A DNA stretch of 64,000 nucleotides from CAXXOK01 sp963674895 (GTDB lineage: Bacteria > Bacillota > Clostridia > Christensenellales > Aristaeellaceae), in NCBI GenBank assembly GCA_963674895.2, contig CAXXCY010000003.1, forward strand, positions 186,001 to 250,000. Direction: 5' to 3'. Under the pieces are notes generated by a model. The model saw only the letters and a list, made by a program, of their open reading frames with translations. It was not told the origin of the DNA and did not search any database. The translations under genes and the position numbers were made by a program. Positions within the stretch are counted from its first letter, which is position 1; each line of letters starts with the position of its first letter. Shown one piece after another: positions 26,206 through 35,444 of this stretch.

Positions 26206-26835
26206 TTGGCTAAAATACATATTTTCGATCATCCGCTCATCCAGCACAAACTGGCCATCATGCGCGATAAAAACACGGGCGCCAAAGAATTCCGGGAGCT
26301 GCTGGAGGAAATCTCCATGCTGATGGTATTCGAGGTCACGCGCGAGCTGCCCACCGAGGAAGTCGAGGTGGAAACGCCGATCTGCACCGCCAAAGCCAAA
26401 ATGCTCAGCGGCGAAAAAATCGGCATCGTTCCCATCCTCCGCGCGGGTCTGGGAATGGCGGAAGGCGTGCTCAAGCTCATCCCCACGGCGCGCGTCGGCC
26501 ACATCGGCCTTTACCGCGATCCCGAAACGCTGCAGCCCGTGGAATACTACTGCAAGCTGCCCCCGGACAGCGAGGAACGCGAATTGTTTGTTCTGGACCC
26601 AATGCTTGCGACCGGCGGCAGCGCGTCGGCGGCGATCACCTTTCTAAAGCAGCGTAAATGCCAGAACATCAAGCTGGTTTGCCTGATCGCCGCGCCGGAA
26701 GGCATCGAGCGCATCCAGAAGGACCATGACGACGTGGACGTATATATCGCGGCCTGCGACGAACGCCTCAACGAGCACGGGTATATCGTTCCGGGGCTGG
26801 GCGACGCAGGCGACCGGCTATTCGGCACGAAATAA
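26206..26835 (+). CDS. upp: Uracil phosphoribosyltransferase
   Basis: Upp makes UMP from uracil and PRPP in pyrimidine salvage. The 209-residue protein is full length, starting with IFDHPLIQHKLAIMRD. It has the PRPP-binding motif LDPMLATGGSA with the flanking aspartate, IVPILRAGLGM, and the uracil-binding C-terminal HGYIVPGLGDAGDR. The start is TTG with AGGGGGA upstream. No PyrR-type attenuator is obvious in the leader. Confidence 0.97.
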   Translation: MAKIHIFDHPLIQHKLAIMRDKNTGAKEFRELLEEISMLMVFEVTRELPTEEVEVETPICTAKAKMLSGEKIGIVPILRAGLGMAEGVLKLIPTARVGHIGLYRDPETLQPVEYYCKLPPDSEERELFVLDPMLATGGSASAAITFLKQRKCQNIKLVCLIAAPEGIERIQKDHDDVDVYIAACDERLNEHGYIVPGLGDAGDRLFGTK

Positions 26836-26860
26836 CAGTCGGCGCAAAGGAGAACACCAT

Positions 26861-27184
26861 ATGGCACAGGAGCTGTTTCAGGCGGTGCATAAGGCGGAGG
26901 AAGCCGCGGACCGGATCATGCAGGACGCGCAGCAGAAAGCGCGCGATTTGATCAAAGAAACCGAGGCCGAAATCAAGGCCGGGGAGCGCAAGGCCGCCCT
27001 CGCACACCGCGCGAAATATCAAAGCATATTGGAAGAAAAGCGGCAGGCCGTCGAAAAACGCATAGAGGATCAGCGCCCGCAGGCCGAAAAGGAACAGCGG
27101 GAAACGCTGGACGCCGCCCGCGCGAAGCTTGAGCAGGCGTCGCAGATGATCTTCGAAAGGATTTGGAACGATGGCAATCGTTGA
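26861..27184 (+). CDS. atpH: V/A-type ATP synthase subunit H (peripheral stalk)
   Basis: A 107-residue, highly charged protein rich in Ala, Glu, Lys and Gln with heptad spacing throughout, so essentially one long coiled coil. This is the pattern of the H/G stator subunit, which pairs with subunit E to form the peripheral stalk. Its place directly before subunit I supports the call. The frame is open upstream, but the ATG at 26861 follows AAAGGAG by eight bases. It overlaps the next gene by 14 bases. Confidence 0.85.
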   Translation: MAQELFQAVHKAEEAADRIMQDAQQKARDLIKETEAEIKAGERKAALAHRAKYQSILEEKRQAVEKRIEDQRPQAEKEQRETLDAARAKLEQASQMIFERIWNDGNR

Positions 27185-29090
27185 GATGAAGCATGTGGAC
27201 ATGCTTGCGCTTCTCAGGGATAAGCAGCCGCTGCTGCGCGCCATCCAGAAGATGGGCTGTTTTCAGATCACCAGGCAGCAGACGGACGAAGAAACGTTCA
27301 GCCCCGCCAAGGCCGACCGGGAGCTTCCCACGTTGGAAGAAACCCTGACGCGGATCGACTGGGCCATCACAAAGCTGCACCGCTACGATACGGCCAAGAA
27401 ACCGTTTCTGAGCGATATCCCCGCCATCGACGAACGGGAAGCGGAGGATATCCTGTCGCGGCTGCCGGCGGCGCAGCAGACGATCCAGACGCTGGAGACG
27501 CTGGAACGCAGGGCCGGCGATCTGCGCGGGCAGAGCGCGCGGATCGACGCGGCGCGGGAACAGCTTTTACCCTGGCAGAGCCTCAATGTGCCGCTGCACG
27601 AGGTGCACGACACCAGGTCCACAGTACAGATGATCGGCACCGTGCCCAAAGAGGCGCTGGACGCGTGGCTTGCGCAGGAAAACTTAAGCGACCTTTGCTA
27701 TCTCAGGGAGGTTTCGCAGCAGCGCGACCAGGCCTGCGTCTATCTGGTGCTGCACCGTTCCTGTAAGGACCCTGTGCTGCAGGCGCTCAAGGAAATCGGC
27801 TTTGCGCAGGTCAACCTGCGCGAGGTTTACGAAACGGCCGCGGACCGCATCAAGGCGCTAGACGCCGAACAGGCGGAGGTGGAGCGGCACAGGCTGGATA
27901 CGGACAAGCGGATACAGGCGCTGGCGGAGCACGTCGGTACGCTCCGGCAGCTGTATGATCTGCTGTCGTCCAAACGCGAGCGGCTGCGGGCCATGAACCG
28001 GCTGACCGAATCGGACAAAACCTTCTTTTTGCAGGGCTGGGTTCCGGCCCCGCTCGAGCAAAAGGTGGAAGAGGGGCTCAAAAAGGTGTCCCCGACCGTC
28101 GCGCTTGATTTCTATGACGCGCGCGAGGGCGAGGAAATACCCGTGTTGTTGCATAACCCCAAACTCGCCACGCCGTTTGAATCCGTCGTGTCCGGCTTTT
28201 CACTGCCCGCCCCCGGGAGCTTCGATCCCACGGCGGTCATGATGCCGTTCTTCGTCAACTTTATGGGCATGATGATTTCCGACGCGGGATACGGGCTAAT
28301 GATGGCGGTCATCATTCCCATCCTGATCATGGCGCGCAAGCCCGCACCGGGCACGCGGCGGCTGATGTGGATATTGACCGCGGCCGGCGTCGCGTCGCTG
28401 TTCTGGGGCGCGATGTACAACTCGTGGTTCGGCTTCGCCCCGTGGCCGACCGTGTTCGATCCCGTTAAAAACGCGATGCCCGTCATGATGGTGTGCGTCG
28501 CACTGGGCGCGGTGCACCTGTTCATGGGGCTTGGCGTCGCGGCGTATATGAACATCCGGCAGGGGAAATGGCTGGACGCGGTGTTCGACCAGCTCAGCTG
28601 GGCGATGATCATCATCGGGCTCGGGCTGATGGCCATCCTGGGCACGCCGGTCGGCCAGTGGATGGCGCTTGCGGGCGCGGCGATCATCATCTATTCCGCG
28701 GGCAGGCACAAGAGCAAGAACCCGTTCAAACGGCTGATCAGCGGCCTGGGCGCGCTGTACGGCATCACGGGCTGGATCAGCGATCTGTTAAGCTACATGC
28801 GCCTGTTCGGCATGGGCATCGCCACGGGCGTCATCGGCATGGTGATCAACATCCTGATCGGTATGGTGATGCAATCCGGCATCGTCGGCATCGTGCTGGG
28901 TTCCATCGTGTTTGTCGGCGGCCACCTGTTCAACGCGGCCATCAACACGCTGGGCGCATACGTGCACAGCTGCCGCCTGCAGTACATCGAGTTTTTCTCG
29001 AAGTTTTACGAGGACGGCGGCAAGCCGTTCATGCCGCTTAAGGAAACGTCCCGCTATGTTTACGTCAGGGATTTGAAACCGAATTCCTGA
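27171..29090 (+). CDS. atpI: V/A-type ATP synthase subunit I (a subunit)
   Basis: A 639-residue protein with a cytoplasmic N-terminal half containing long coiled coils (residues about 1-330) and a membrane half with seven to eight helices. The membrane half has FFVNFMGMMISDAGYG and the ion-path segment DLLSYMRLFGMGIATG, whose Arg is the essential stator arginine facing the rotor ring. The C-terminal HLFNAAINTLGAYVHSCRLQ motif is also canonical. Subunit I forms the ion half-channels and anchors the stators. Length is normal. Confidence 0.94.
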   Translation: MAIVEMKHVDMLALLRDKQPLLRAIQKMGCFQITRQQTDEETFSPAKADRELPTLEETLTRIDWAITKLHRYDTAKKPFLSDIPAIDEREAEDILSRLPAAQQTIQTLETLERRAGDLRGQSARIDAAREQLLPWQSLNVPLHEVHDTRSTVQMIGTVPKEALDAWLAQENLSDLCYLREVSQQRDQACVYLVLHRSCKDPVLQALKEIGFAQVNLREVYETAADRIKALDAEQAEVERHRLDTDKRIQALAEHVGTLRQLYDLLSSKRERLRAMNRLTESDKTFFLQGWVPAPLEQKVEEGLKKVSPTVALDFYDAREGEEIPVLLHNPKLATPFESVVSGFSLPAPGSFDPTAVMMPFFVNFMGMMISDAGYGLMMAVIIPILIMARKPAPGTRRLMWILTAAGVASLFWGAMYNSWFGFAPWPTVFDPVKNAMPVMMVCVALGAVHLFMGLGVAAYMNIRQGKWLDAVFDQLSWAMIIIGLGLMAILGTPVGQWMALAGAAIIIYSAGRHKSKNPFKRLISGLGALYGITGWISDLLSYMRLFGMGIATGVIGMVINILIGMVMQSGIVGIVLGSIVFVGGHLFNAAINTLGAYVHSCRLQYIEFFSKFYEDGGKPFMPLKETSRYVYVRDLKPNS

Positions 29091-29140
29091 TGTGAAGATA
29101 TACCGTAATTCATCCCACTTGGATTTAGGAGGTACATGAT

Positions 29141-29614
29141 ATGTCAATCGGTCAAGTTCTAGCTCTCCTCGGCGCGGCGGTCGCCGTCATCGGCGCGGGC
29201 ATGGGTTCCAGCAAAGGCGTCGGCATCGCCGGCGAAACATCCGCGGGCGTGTCCACGGAAAACCCCGAAGTGAACTCCAAGCTCCTCGTGCTCCAGCTGC
29301 TGCCGGCCACGCAGGGCATCTACGGCTTCCTGATCGCGGTTATCGTGCTGATCAACACCAACGTGCTGGCCGGCGCGATGCTGGACGTAAGCCTGTACCA
29401 GGGCCTCGGCCTTCTGATGGGCTGCCTGCCGATCGGGTTTGTCGGCTACTTCTCCGGCGTAAAGCAGGGCAAGGTGGCGGCCGCCGCCATGATCATGACC
29501 GGGCAGCGGCCCGAGATGAGCGGCAAGGGCATCACCATGACCGTTATGGTGGAAACCTACGCGGTGCTGGCGCTGCTGGTCAGCTTCCTGGTGGTCAACG
29601 CCATCAAACTGTAA
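29141..29614 (+). CDS. atpK: V/A-type ATP synthase subunit K (rotor ring, sodium-type residues)
   Basis: A 157-residue protein with two fused helical hairpins (four membrane helices), as in Enterococcus hirae NtpK. The residues that hold sodium in NtpK have equivalents here: Leu54, Thr57 and Gln58 in LLPATQG, Gln109 in VKQGK, and the essential Glu138 in MVETYA. Each subunit therefore carries one ion site, in the second hairpin. By homology the enzyme most likely moves sodium. TTAGGAGG precedes the ATG. Confidence 0.95.
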   Translation: MSIGQVLALLGAAVAVIGAGMGSSKGVGIAGETSAGVSTENPEVNSKLLVLQLLPATQGIYGFLIAVIVLINTNVLAGAMLDVSLYQGLGLLMGCLPIGFVGYFSGVKQGKVAAAAMIMTGQRPEMSGKGITMTVMVETYAVLALLVSFLVVNAIKL

Positions 29615-29624
29615 GGAGCGTGCA

Positions 29625-30221
29625 ATGGACGCACAGGCGATTTTAACAAAAATCGAACAGGACGCCAATGATGCCGCCAAGCGCATCCAGTCCGACGCCG
29701 AAGAAAAGGCCAAGGTGATGAAGCTCGAGGCCGACGCGAAGGTCGAGACGCTTGAAAAAACCATGCTGGCGCAGGCCGAGCAGGAAGGCGTGCAGATGGA
29801 AGAGCGCATGCGGCGCATGGCGGACCTGGACGGCCGCAAGCAAATGCTCAGGCAAAAGCGCGAAGTGATCGACGAGGCGTTTTTGATGGCGAAGGAAAAG
29901 CTGTACCAAACGAAGCCCGCCGAGCAGCGGGCGTTCTACCTGCGGCAGGTAGCCAAGTGCGCGGACGGGGACGAAACCCTGATCGTCGGCGCGGACGGCG
30001 CGGACTGGTTTGACGACGGCTTTACAGCCGACGCCGACAAGGCGCTGGAAAAAGCGGGCAAGCCCAGCAAGCTGCATCTCCAGGCAAAGCAGCGCAAAGA
30101 CTGCACGGGAGTCGTGCTTGCGAAAAACGGCGCGGAAATCCGCATCGCCTTTGATACGCTGCTGGACGAAGCGCGCGCCGATATGGAACAGCTGGCCGCC
30201 CAGACACTGTTTACCCAGTAA
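29625..30221 (+). CDS. atpE: V/A-type ATP synthase subunit E (peripheral stalk)
   Basis: A 198-residue protein. The N-terminal half (about 1-90) is a charged coiled coil that pairs with subunit H, and the C-terminal half is a globular domain that binds the top of the A3B3 head. The C-terminal CTGVVLAKNGAEIRIAFDTL segment is typical of subunit E. It lies ten bases after atpK, with AAGGAG before the ATG. It belongs to the stator. Confidence 0.9.
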   Translation: MDAQAILTKIEQDANDAAKRIQSDAEEKAKVMKLEADAKVETLEKTMLAQAEQEGVQMEERMRRMADLDGRKQMLRQKREVIDEAFLMAKEKLYQTKPAEQRAFYLRQVAKCADGDETLIVGADGADWFDDGFTADADKALEKAGKPSKLHLQAKQRKDCTGVVLAKNGAEIRIAFDTLLDEARADMEQLAAQTLFTQ

Positions 30222-30242
30222 CCCCGGAACGGAGGACAAGCG

Positions 30243-31220
30243 ATGCCGCAACCCAGCATTTCCTACGCATGCGGACGAATCGGCGTATTGAAGCGTTCGG
30301 CGCTTACCAGGGCGCAGATCGAGCGCCTGCTTGCCGCGCCGCAGATTACGGAAGCGCGGCGCGTTCTGATGGACATCGGCTTTACGGCGGCCGACCAGAA
30401 TGATTATCAGGCCGCGGCCGACCGGCATATCCGTACGGCTTGCGATCTGATTCAAGCCGTGACCACCGACAAGCGGATGACGGATTGCTTTTTCCTCCGC
30501 TACGATGTGCATAACCTGAAGGTGCTGATCAAGTCCCGCCATCTGGCGCACGCGCCGGAATTCCTCTCCTCGTGCGGCAGTATCGATGTGGAAAAGCTCA
30601 AGCACTGCGTGGCCGACCGCACGTACGCCATGCTGCCGGCCGAGCTTTCCGAGAGCCTGAAGAAGCTCGAAAAGCGCATCGCCGTGGAGTTTGACCCGCT
30701 GCTGGTGGACGCGATGCTCGATCAGGCGATGTTCCGCCAGATTTTCAAAAACCTGGAGGACCAGGAGCATACCCCGGCGTACCGCTATTTCCAGGCGAAG
30801 GCCGATCTACTCAATCTCACGATGCTCCTGCGCGTGCGCGCGATGGGCAAGGACGCCGCCTTTTTCGAAAGCCTCGCGCTGTCCGGCGGCAAGGCGGGTA
30901 TCCGCAGCTTCGTCAACGGGTTTGCGGACAACGAGCGGCTGGTCCGGCTGGCCGGGCCCTACGGCATGGGGGTTAAGCAGGCTGCGCAGGCCGCGGCGCT
31001 GGACCCGAAAAAGCTGCCGTATTTTGAAAAGGTTGTCGATGATTACCTGTACGGCCTGTTCAAGCCCTACCGGTACGAACCGGCGGCCATCGAAGTGCTT
31101 GTGGCGTTTCTGTTGCAAAAGCAGCGGGAAGCCGCCGACGTGCGGCTGATTCTCACGGGCAAAATCAACGGCTTCGCTCCCGAAGCCGTGCAGGAAAGGG
31201 TGCGTGAGCTCAATGGCTAG
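30243..31220 (+). CDS. atpC: V/A-type ATP synthase subunit C (d subunit)
   Basis: A 325-residue mostly helical protein of the C/d family. It has the N-terminal SYACGRIGVLKRSALT segment, a middle YDVHNLKVLIKSR motif typical of the family, and a C-terminal PEAVQERVRELN helix. Subunit C is the socket between the K ring and the D-F central shaft. GGAGGACAAGCG precedes the ATG. It overlaps subunit F slightly. Confidence 0.92.
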   Translation: MPQPSISYACGRIGVLKRSALTRAQIERLLAAPQITEARRVLMDIGFTAADQNDYQAAADRHIRTACDLIQAVTTDKRMTDCFFLRYDVHNLKVLIKSRHLAHAPEFLSSCGSIDVEKLKHCVADRTYAMLPAELSESLKKLEKRIAVEFDPLLVDAMLDQAMFRQIFKNLEDQEHTPAYRYFQAKADLLNLTMLLRVRAMGKDAAFFESLALSGGKAGIRSFVNGFADNERLVRLAGPYGMGVKQAAQAAALDPKKLPYFEKVVDDYLYGLFKPYRYEPAAIEVLVAFLLQKQREAADVRLILTGKINGFAPEAVQERVRELNG

Positions 31221-31554
31221 CGTTTTGATGGGCGCCGTGGGCGAGCGCGACGCGGTGCTGTGCTTCAAGGCGCTGGGGATGACCGTCATCCCGACCGAAA
31301 CGCCCGAGGAAACAGCCAAGGCGCTGTTTTCGCTTACGAAGCGCGGCGTGAACGTGATCTTTATTACCGAGAACACCGCCCAGAGCGCGCAGGAAGCGCT
31401 CCGGCGTTACAAAACCGATCCGCAGGTGGCGATCATCCCCATCCCGGGGAGCACAGGCTCCAGCGGATATGCCATGTCGCGCGTCAGGGCCAACGTGGAA
31501 AAGGCCATCGGCGCGGACATTCTGTTCGGAAATAACTCTACGGAGGATGTGTAA
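31204..31554 (+). CDS. atpF: V/A-type ATP synthase subunit F (central shaft)
   Basis: A 113-116-residue Rossmann-like protein with the family pattern VGERDAVLCFKALGM at the N-terminus and a middle VIFITENTA strand, ending in a helical tail that binds subunit D. F regulates the rotor and couples it to the ATPase head. The GTG at 31204 has AGGA eight bases upstream, and the ATG at 31213 is also possible; both overlap subunit C. The middle IIPIPGSTGSSGYA loop is normal. Confidence 0.9.
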   Translation: MSSMASVLMGAVGERDAVLCFKALGMTVIPTETPEETAKALFSLTKRGVNVIFITENTAQSAQEALRRYKTDPQVAIIPIPGSTGSSGYAMSRVRANVEKAIGADILFGNNSTEDV

Positions 31555-31556
31555 GC

Positions 31557-33323
31557 ATGCCACAGGGAACGATAGTCAAGGTCGCGGGGCCGCTGATCGT
31601 AGCGGAGAACATGGGCGACGCGCGCATGTACGACGTGGTGCGCGTCAGCAAGCGCCGCCTTGTCGGCGAAGTGATCGAGCTGCGCGGCGACCGTGCCAGC
31701 ATACAGGTATATGAGGAGACCAGCGGACTGGGCCCCGGGGAGCCTGTGGAATCCACGGGCGCGCCGCTGTCGGTGGAGCTTGGCCCGGGGCTGATCGAAT
31801 CGATCTTCGACGGCATCCAGCGCCCGCTGACCGTCATCCGCGAGCAGGCGGGCGATCGCATCAGACGCGGCGTGGAAGTGCCGTCGCTGGACCGGGAAAA
31901 GAAATGGAAATTCGAGCCGAAGGTCAAACCGGGCGATGCGGTATCGCCGGGCAACATCCTCGGTGTCGTGCAGGAAAACTCGGTGGTCGAGCACCGCATT
32001 CTCGTGCCGCCGGGCGTATCCGGCGAGGTGGGGAAGATCGAGGCGGGCGAGTACGGCATTACCGAGAACATCTGTACCGTGAAGGACGAGCAGGGCAGGA
32101 AGCACGAAATCACCATGATGCAGAAGTGGCCCGTGCGCCGCGGACGCCCGTACCATGAGAAAATGAACCCGTCCGCGCCGATGGTCACCGGCCAGCGCGT
32201 CATCGATACGTTCTTTCCGATCGCCTCCGGCGGCGTCGCCGCCGTTCCCGGCCCGTTCGGGTCCGGCAAAACGGTGGTGCAGCACCAGCTCGCCAAGTGG
32301 GCGGACGCGGATATCATCGTATACGTGGGCTGCGGTGAGCGCGGCAACGAGATGACCGACGTGCTGATGGAGTTCCCGGAGCTGCACGACCCGCGCACCG
32401 GCGAAAGCCTGATGAAGCGCACCGTGCTGATTGCCAATACCTCCGATATGCCGGTTGCGGCCCGCGAGGCCTCCATTTATACCGGGATTACGATCGCGGA
32501 ATATTTCCGCGACATGGGCTATAAGGTCGCCATCATGGCCGACAGCACCAGCCGCTGGGCCGAGGCGCTGCGCGAAATGAGCGGCCGCCTGGAAGAAATG
32601 CCCGGCGAGGAAGGCTATCCGGCGTACCTCTCCAGCCGCATCGCGGAGTTTTACGAGCGCGCGGGCGTGGTGAAGTGCCTGGGCGGCGACGGCCGCCAGG
32701 GCAGCATATCCGCCATCGGCGCGGTGTCGCCTCCCGGCGGTGATATCTCCGAGCCGGTTTCCCAGGCTACGCTTCGCATCGTCAAGGTGTTCTGGGGCCT
32801 GAGCGCGCAGCTGGCGTACAAGCGCCATTTCCCGGCGATTGACTGGCTGCAGTCCTATTCGCTGTATACCACGCATCTGGAAGCATGGTTCAACGATAAC
32901 GTCGCTCCCGAGTGGAACGAGATGCGCCAGCAGGCCATGCTCGTGCTCCAGGAGGAAGCAGAGCTGCAGGAAATCGTGCAGCTGGTCGGCATGGACGCGC
33001 TGAGCTGGAAGGACAGGCTGACGATGGAAGTCGCCCGCTCCATCCGCGAGGACTACCTGCACCAGAACGCGTTTGACGAGGTGGATACCTACACCTCCAC
33101 CAAAAAGCAGTTCCTGATGCTCAGCCTGATTTTGGAGTACAACGTCAAAGGCAAGCAGGCGCTGGACGCGGGCGCGAACCTGTCCGACGTGATCGACCTG
33201 CCCGTGCGCGAAAAGATCGGCAAGGCGAAATACGTCCCCGAGGACAAGCTTTCGCAGTTCACCGCGATTGAAAACGAGCTGAACGGCCAAATCGCGGCGA
33301 TCGCGCAGAAAGGGGAGCTGTAA
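31557..33323 (+). CDS. atpA: V/A-type ATP synthase catalytic subunit A
   Basis: The 588-residue catalytic subunit binds and hydrolyses (or makes) ATP. It has an N-terminal barrel, the A-specific non-homologous insert (about residues 110-190), Walker A PFGSGKTVVQ near residue 235, the catalytic Glu in GCGERGNEM, the adenine-binding region SRWAEALREMSGRLEEMPG and the C-terminal helical bundle. Length and motifs are standard. GGAGG precedes the ATG, three bases after the subunit F stop. Subunit B follows three bases after this stop. Confidence 0.97.
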   Translation: MPQGTIVKVAGPLIVAENMGDARMYDVVRVSKRRLVGEVIELRGDRASIQVYEETSGLGPGEPVESTGAPLSVELGPGLIESIFDGIQRPLTVIREQAGDRIRRGVEVPSLDREKKWKFEPKVKPGDAVSPGNILGVVQENSVVEHRILVPPGVSGEVGKIEAGEYGITENICTVKDEQGRKHEITMMQKWPVRRGRPYHEKMNPSAPMVTGQRVIDTFFPIASGGVAAVPGPFGSGKTVVQHQLAKWADADIIVYVGCGERGNEMTDVLMEFPELHDPRTGESLMKRTVLIANTSDMPVAAREASIYTGITIAEYFRDMGYKVAIMADSTSRWAEALREMSGRLEEMPGEEGYPAYLSSRIAEFYERAGVVKCLGGDGRQGSISAIGAVSPPGGDISEPVSQATLRIVKVFWGLSAQLAYKRHFPAIDWLQSYSLYTTHLEAWFNDNVAPEWNEMRQQAMLVLQEEAELQEIVQLVGMDALSWKDRLTMEVARSIREDYLHQNAFDEVDTYTSTKKQFLMLSLILEYNVKGKQALDAGANLSDVIDLPVREKIGKAKYVPEDKLSQFTAIENELNGQIAAIAQKGEL

Positions 33324-33326
33324 GCG

Positions 33327-34741
33327 ATGCTTAAGGAATACCGTACCATCAAAGAGGTTGTCGGCCCCCTGATGCTCGTGGACCAGGTGGAGGGCGTCAC
33401 CTATAACGAACTGGTGGAAATCAAGCAGCAAAACGGCGAGATCCGGCGCGGCAAGGTACTGGAGATCAACGGCGGCAAGGCGCTGGTGCAGCTGTTTGAG
33501 AGCTCCAACGGCCTGCAGATCGAAACTGCGTCCGCACGCTTCCTGGGGCATTCCATCGAGCTGGGCGTGAGTATGGATATGCTGGGCCGGGTATTCAACG
33601 GCATGGGCAACCCCCGCGACGGCGGACCCCAGCTGATCCCCGACAAGCGTATGGATATCAACGGCGAGCCGCTCAACCCCGCGGCGCGCGACTATCCCAA
33701 CGAATTTATCCAGACGGGCGTGAGCGCGATCGACGGCCTGAACACGCTGGTGCGCGGCCAGAAGCTGCCCGTGTTTTCCGGCAACGGCCTGCCGCACGCA
33801 CAGCTCGCCACGCAGATCGCGCGCCAGGCGCGCGTTTTGGGCGCGCATGAGAAGTTCGCCGTGGTGTTCGGCGCGATCGGCATCACGTTTGAGGAAGCGG
33901 AATACTTCATCAGCGATTTCCGGCGCACGGGCGCCATCGAGCGCGCGGTGCTGTTTGTAAACCTCGCCAACGACCCGGCCATCGAGCGTATCGCCACACC
34001 GCGCATGGCGCTGACGGCCGCCGAATACCTGGCGTACGAGAAGGATATGCACGTGCTGGTTATCCTGACCGATATCACTAACTACGCCGAGGCCCTGCGC
34101 GAGGTGTCCGCCGCGCGCAAGGAGGTGCCGGGCCGCCGCGGCTATCCCGGCTACCTGTACACCGACCTCGCCAGCATGTACGAACGCGCGGGCCGCATCA
34201 TCGGCAAGAAGGGCTCGATCACCCAGATCCCGATCCTGACCATGCCCGAGGACGACAAAACGCACCCCATTCCGGACCTGACGGGCTACATCACCGAAGG
34301 GCAGATTATCTTAAGCCGCGAGCTGCACCGCAAGGGCATCTCGCCGCCCATCGACGTGCTGCCCTCCCTCAGCCGCCTGAAGGACAAGGGCATCGGCGAC
34401 GGCAAGACCCGTGAGGACCACGCCGCGACCATGAACCAGCTGTTTGCCGCCTATTCCCGCGGCAAGGACGCCAAGGAGCTCGCCGTCATCCTCGGCGAAG
34501 CGGCGCTGACGGACGTGGATAAAAAATACGCCGCCTTCGCGGACGCGTTTGAAAAGACGTACGTTTCGCAGGGGTATCAGGCCAACCGATCCATCGAGGA
34601 AACGCTGAACCTGGGCTGGGGCTTTTGGCCATGCTGCCGCGCAACGAGCTCAAGCGCATCCGCGACGATATGCTGGATAAATACCTGCACGACAGCACCA
34701 TCGAAGAAAAGCAGGATGAGGTTGAGGAGGAACACAGCTAG
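33327..34741 (+). CDS. atpB: V/A-type ATP synthase subunit B, frameshifted near the C-terminus
   Basis: Subunit B is the non-catalytic nucleotide-site partner of A. The frame is normal through GVSAIDGLNTLVRGQKLPVF, GAIGITFEEAEYF and TLNLGWG (Trp431). After base about 34618 it leaves the family: the in-frame reading runs on to 34811 with unrelated residues. In the -1 frame the expected ending LLAMLPRNELKRIRDDMLDKYL-type helix is intact and stops at TAG 34739-34741, just where subunit D begins. One missing base (for example TGG GAG CTT read as TGGGGCTT) explains it. I give the restored span. Confidence 0.88.
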
Positions 34742-35382
34742 TGGCCGTGCTTCGCATGAACCCCACGCGCATGGAATTGACGCGCATCAAGCGCCGCCTG
34801 GTCACCGCTAAGCGCGGGCATAAGCTGCTCAAGGACAAGCGGGACGAGATGGTGCGCCAGTTTATCGCGCTCATCCGCGAAAACCACCGGCTGCGCAAGG
34901 AAGTGGAGAAGGAGCTGGGCTTCGCGCTCTCCGGCTTCGCGATGGCGCGTGCCGTGGTGGAGCCCGCGTTCATGGAAGAGGCGCTGTTAAGCCCCGCGCG
35001 CAGCATCGCCGTGGATATGAAAATCGGGAGCATTTTGAGCGTGCGCGTGCCGCAGCTGACCACGAAGGAAGAGGAAACTCAGAACACCTTGAGCTACGGC
35101 CTGGCCGAGACCTCCGCGCAGCTGGACGGCGCGATCGAGAGCCTTGTGGACCTTCTGCCAAAGCTCATCAAGCTGGCGGAAGTCGAAAAGACCTGCGAGC
35201 TGCTGGCGGACGAGATCGAAAAGACCCGCCGCCGCGTCAACGCGCTGGAATACGTCATGATCCCGCAGTTCCAGGAGACCATCCGCTTCATCACGATGAA
35301 GCTGGACGAGAACGAGCGCGGCAACCTCACCCGCCTGATGAAGGTGAAGGATATGATTCAGGAGCGGGAAGCCGTCTATTGA
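34741..35382 (+). CDS. atpD: V/A-type ATP synthase subunit D (central shaft)
   Basis: A 213-residue protein with long N- and C-terminal helices that form the rotating shaft inside the A3B3 head. It has the family start LRMNPTRMELTRIKRRLVTAKRG-like segment and the C-terminal RRVNALEYVMIPQ motif followed by a charged helix. The GTG start shares its G with the TAG of the restored subunit B frame, and GAGGAGG lies ten bases upstream, which supports the B reading-frame repair. It is the last gene of the operon. Confidence 0.95.
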   Translation: MAVLRMNPTRMELTRIKRRLVTAKRGHKLLKDKRDEMVRQFIALIRENHRLRKEVEKELGFALSGFAMARAVVEPAFMEEALLSPARSIAVDMKIGSILSVRVPQLTTKEEETQNTLSYGLAETSAQLDGAIESLVDLLPKLIKLAEVEKTCELLADEIEKTRRRVNALEYVMIPQFQETIRFITMKLDENERGNLTRLMKVKDMIQEREAVY

Positions 35383-35434
35383 TTTGGGCAAACGATGACT
35401 AAATCCCCTGCACATCAGTGTGCAGGGGATTTTT
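35383..35434 (+). terminator. Terminator of the ATPase operon, derived from repeat copy D
   Basis: A 13-bp stem AATCCCCTGCACA/TGTGCAGGGGATT around a TCAG loop (35402-35431) is followed by TTT. The bases before it (GGGCAAACGATGACTAAATCCC) match the left end of the dispersed repeat, and the element again begins right after a stop codon. It therefore looks like a shortened repeat copy that serves as a terminator. Confidence 0.85.
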
Positions 35435-35444
35435 CGTTATGCAT

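Noticed and set aside
31407..34265. 952-codon open frame on the minus strand opposite the ATPase A and B genes
   Set aside because: The same antisense effect over two conserved genes. There is no ribosome-binding site and no recognisable domain.
34605..34640. Programmed -1 frameshifting as the explanation of the atpB break
   Set aside because: The site (TGG GGC TTT TGG) is not a classic slippery heptamer, and subunit B is not known to use frameshifting. A one-base indel is simpler.
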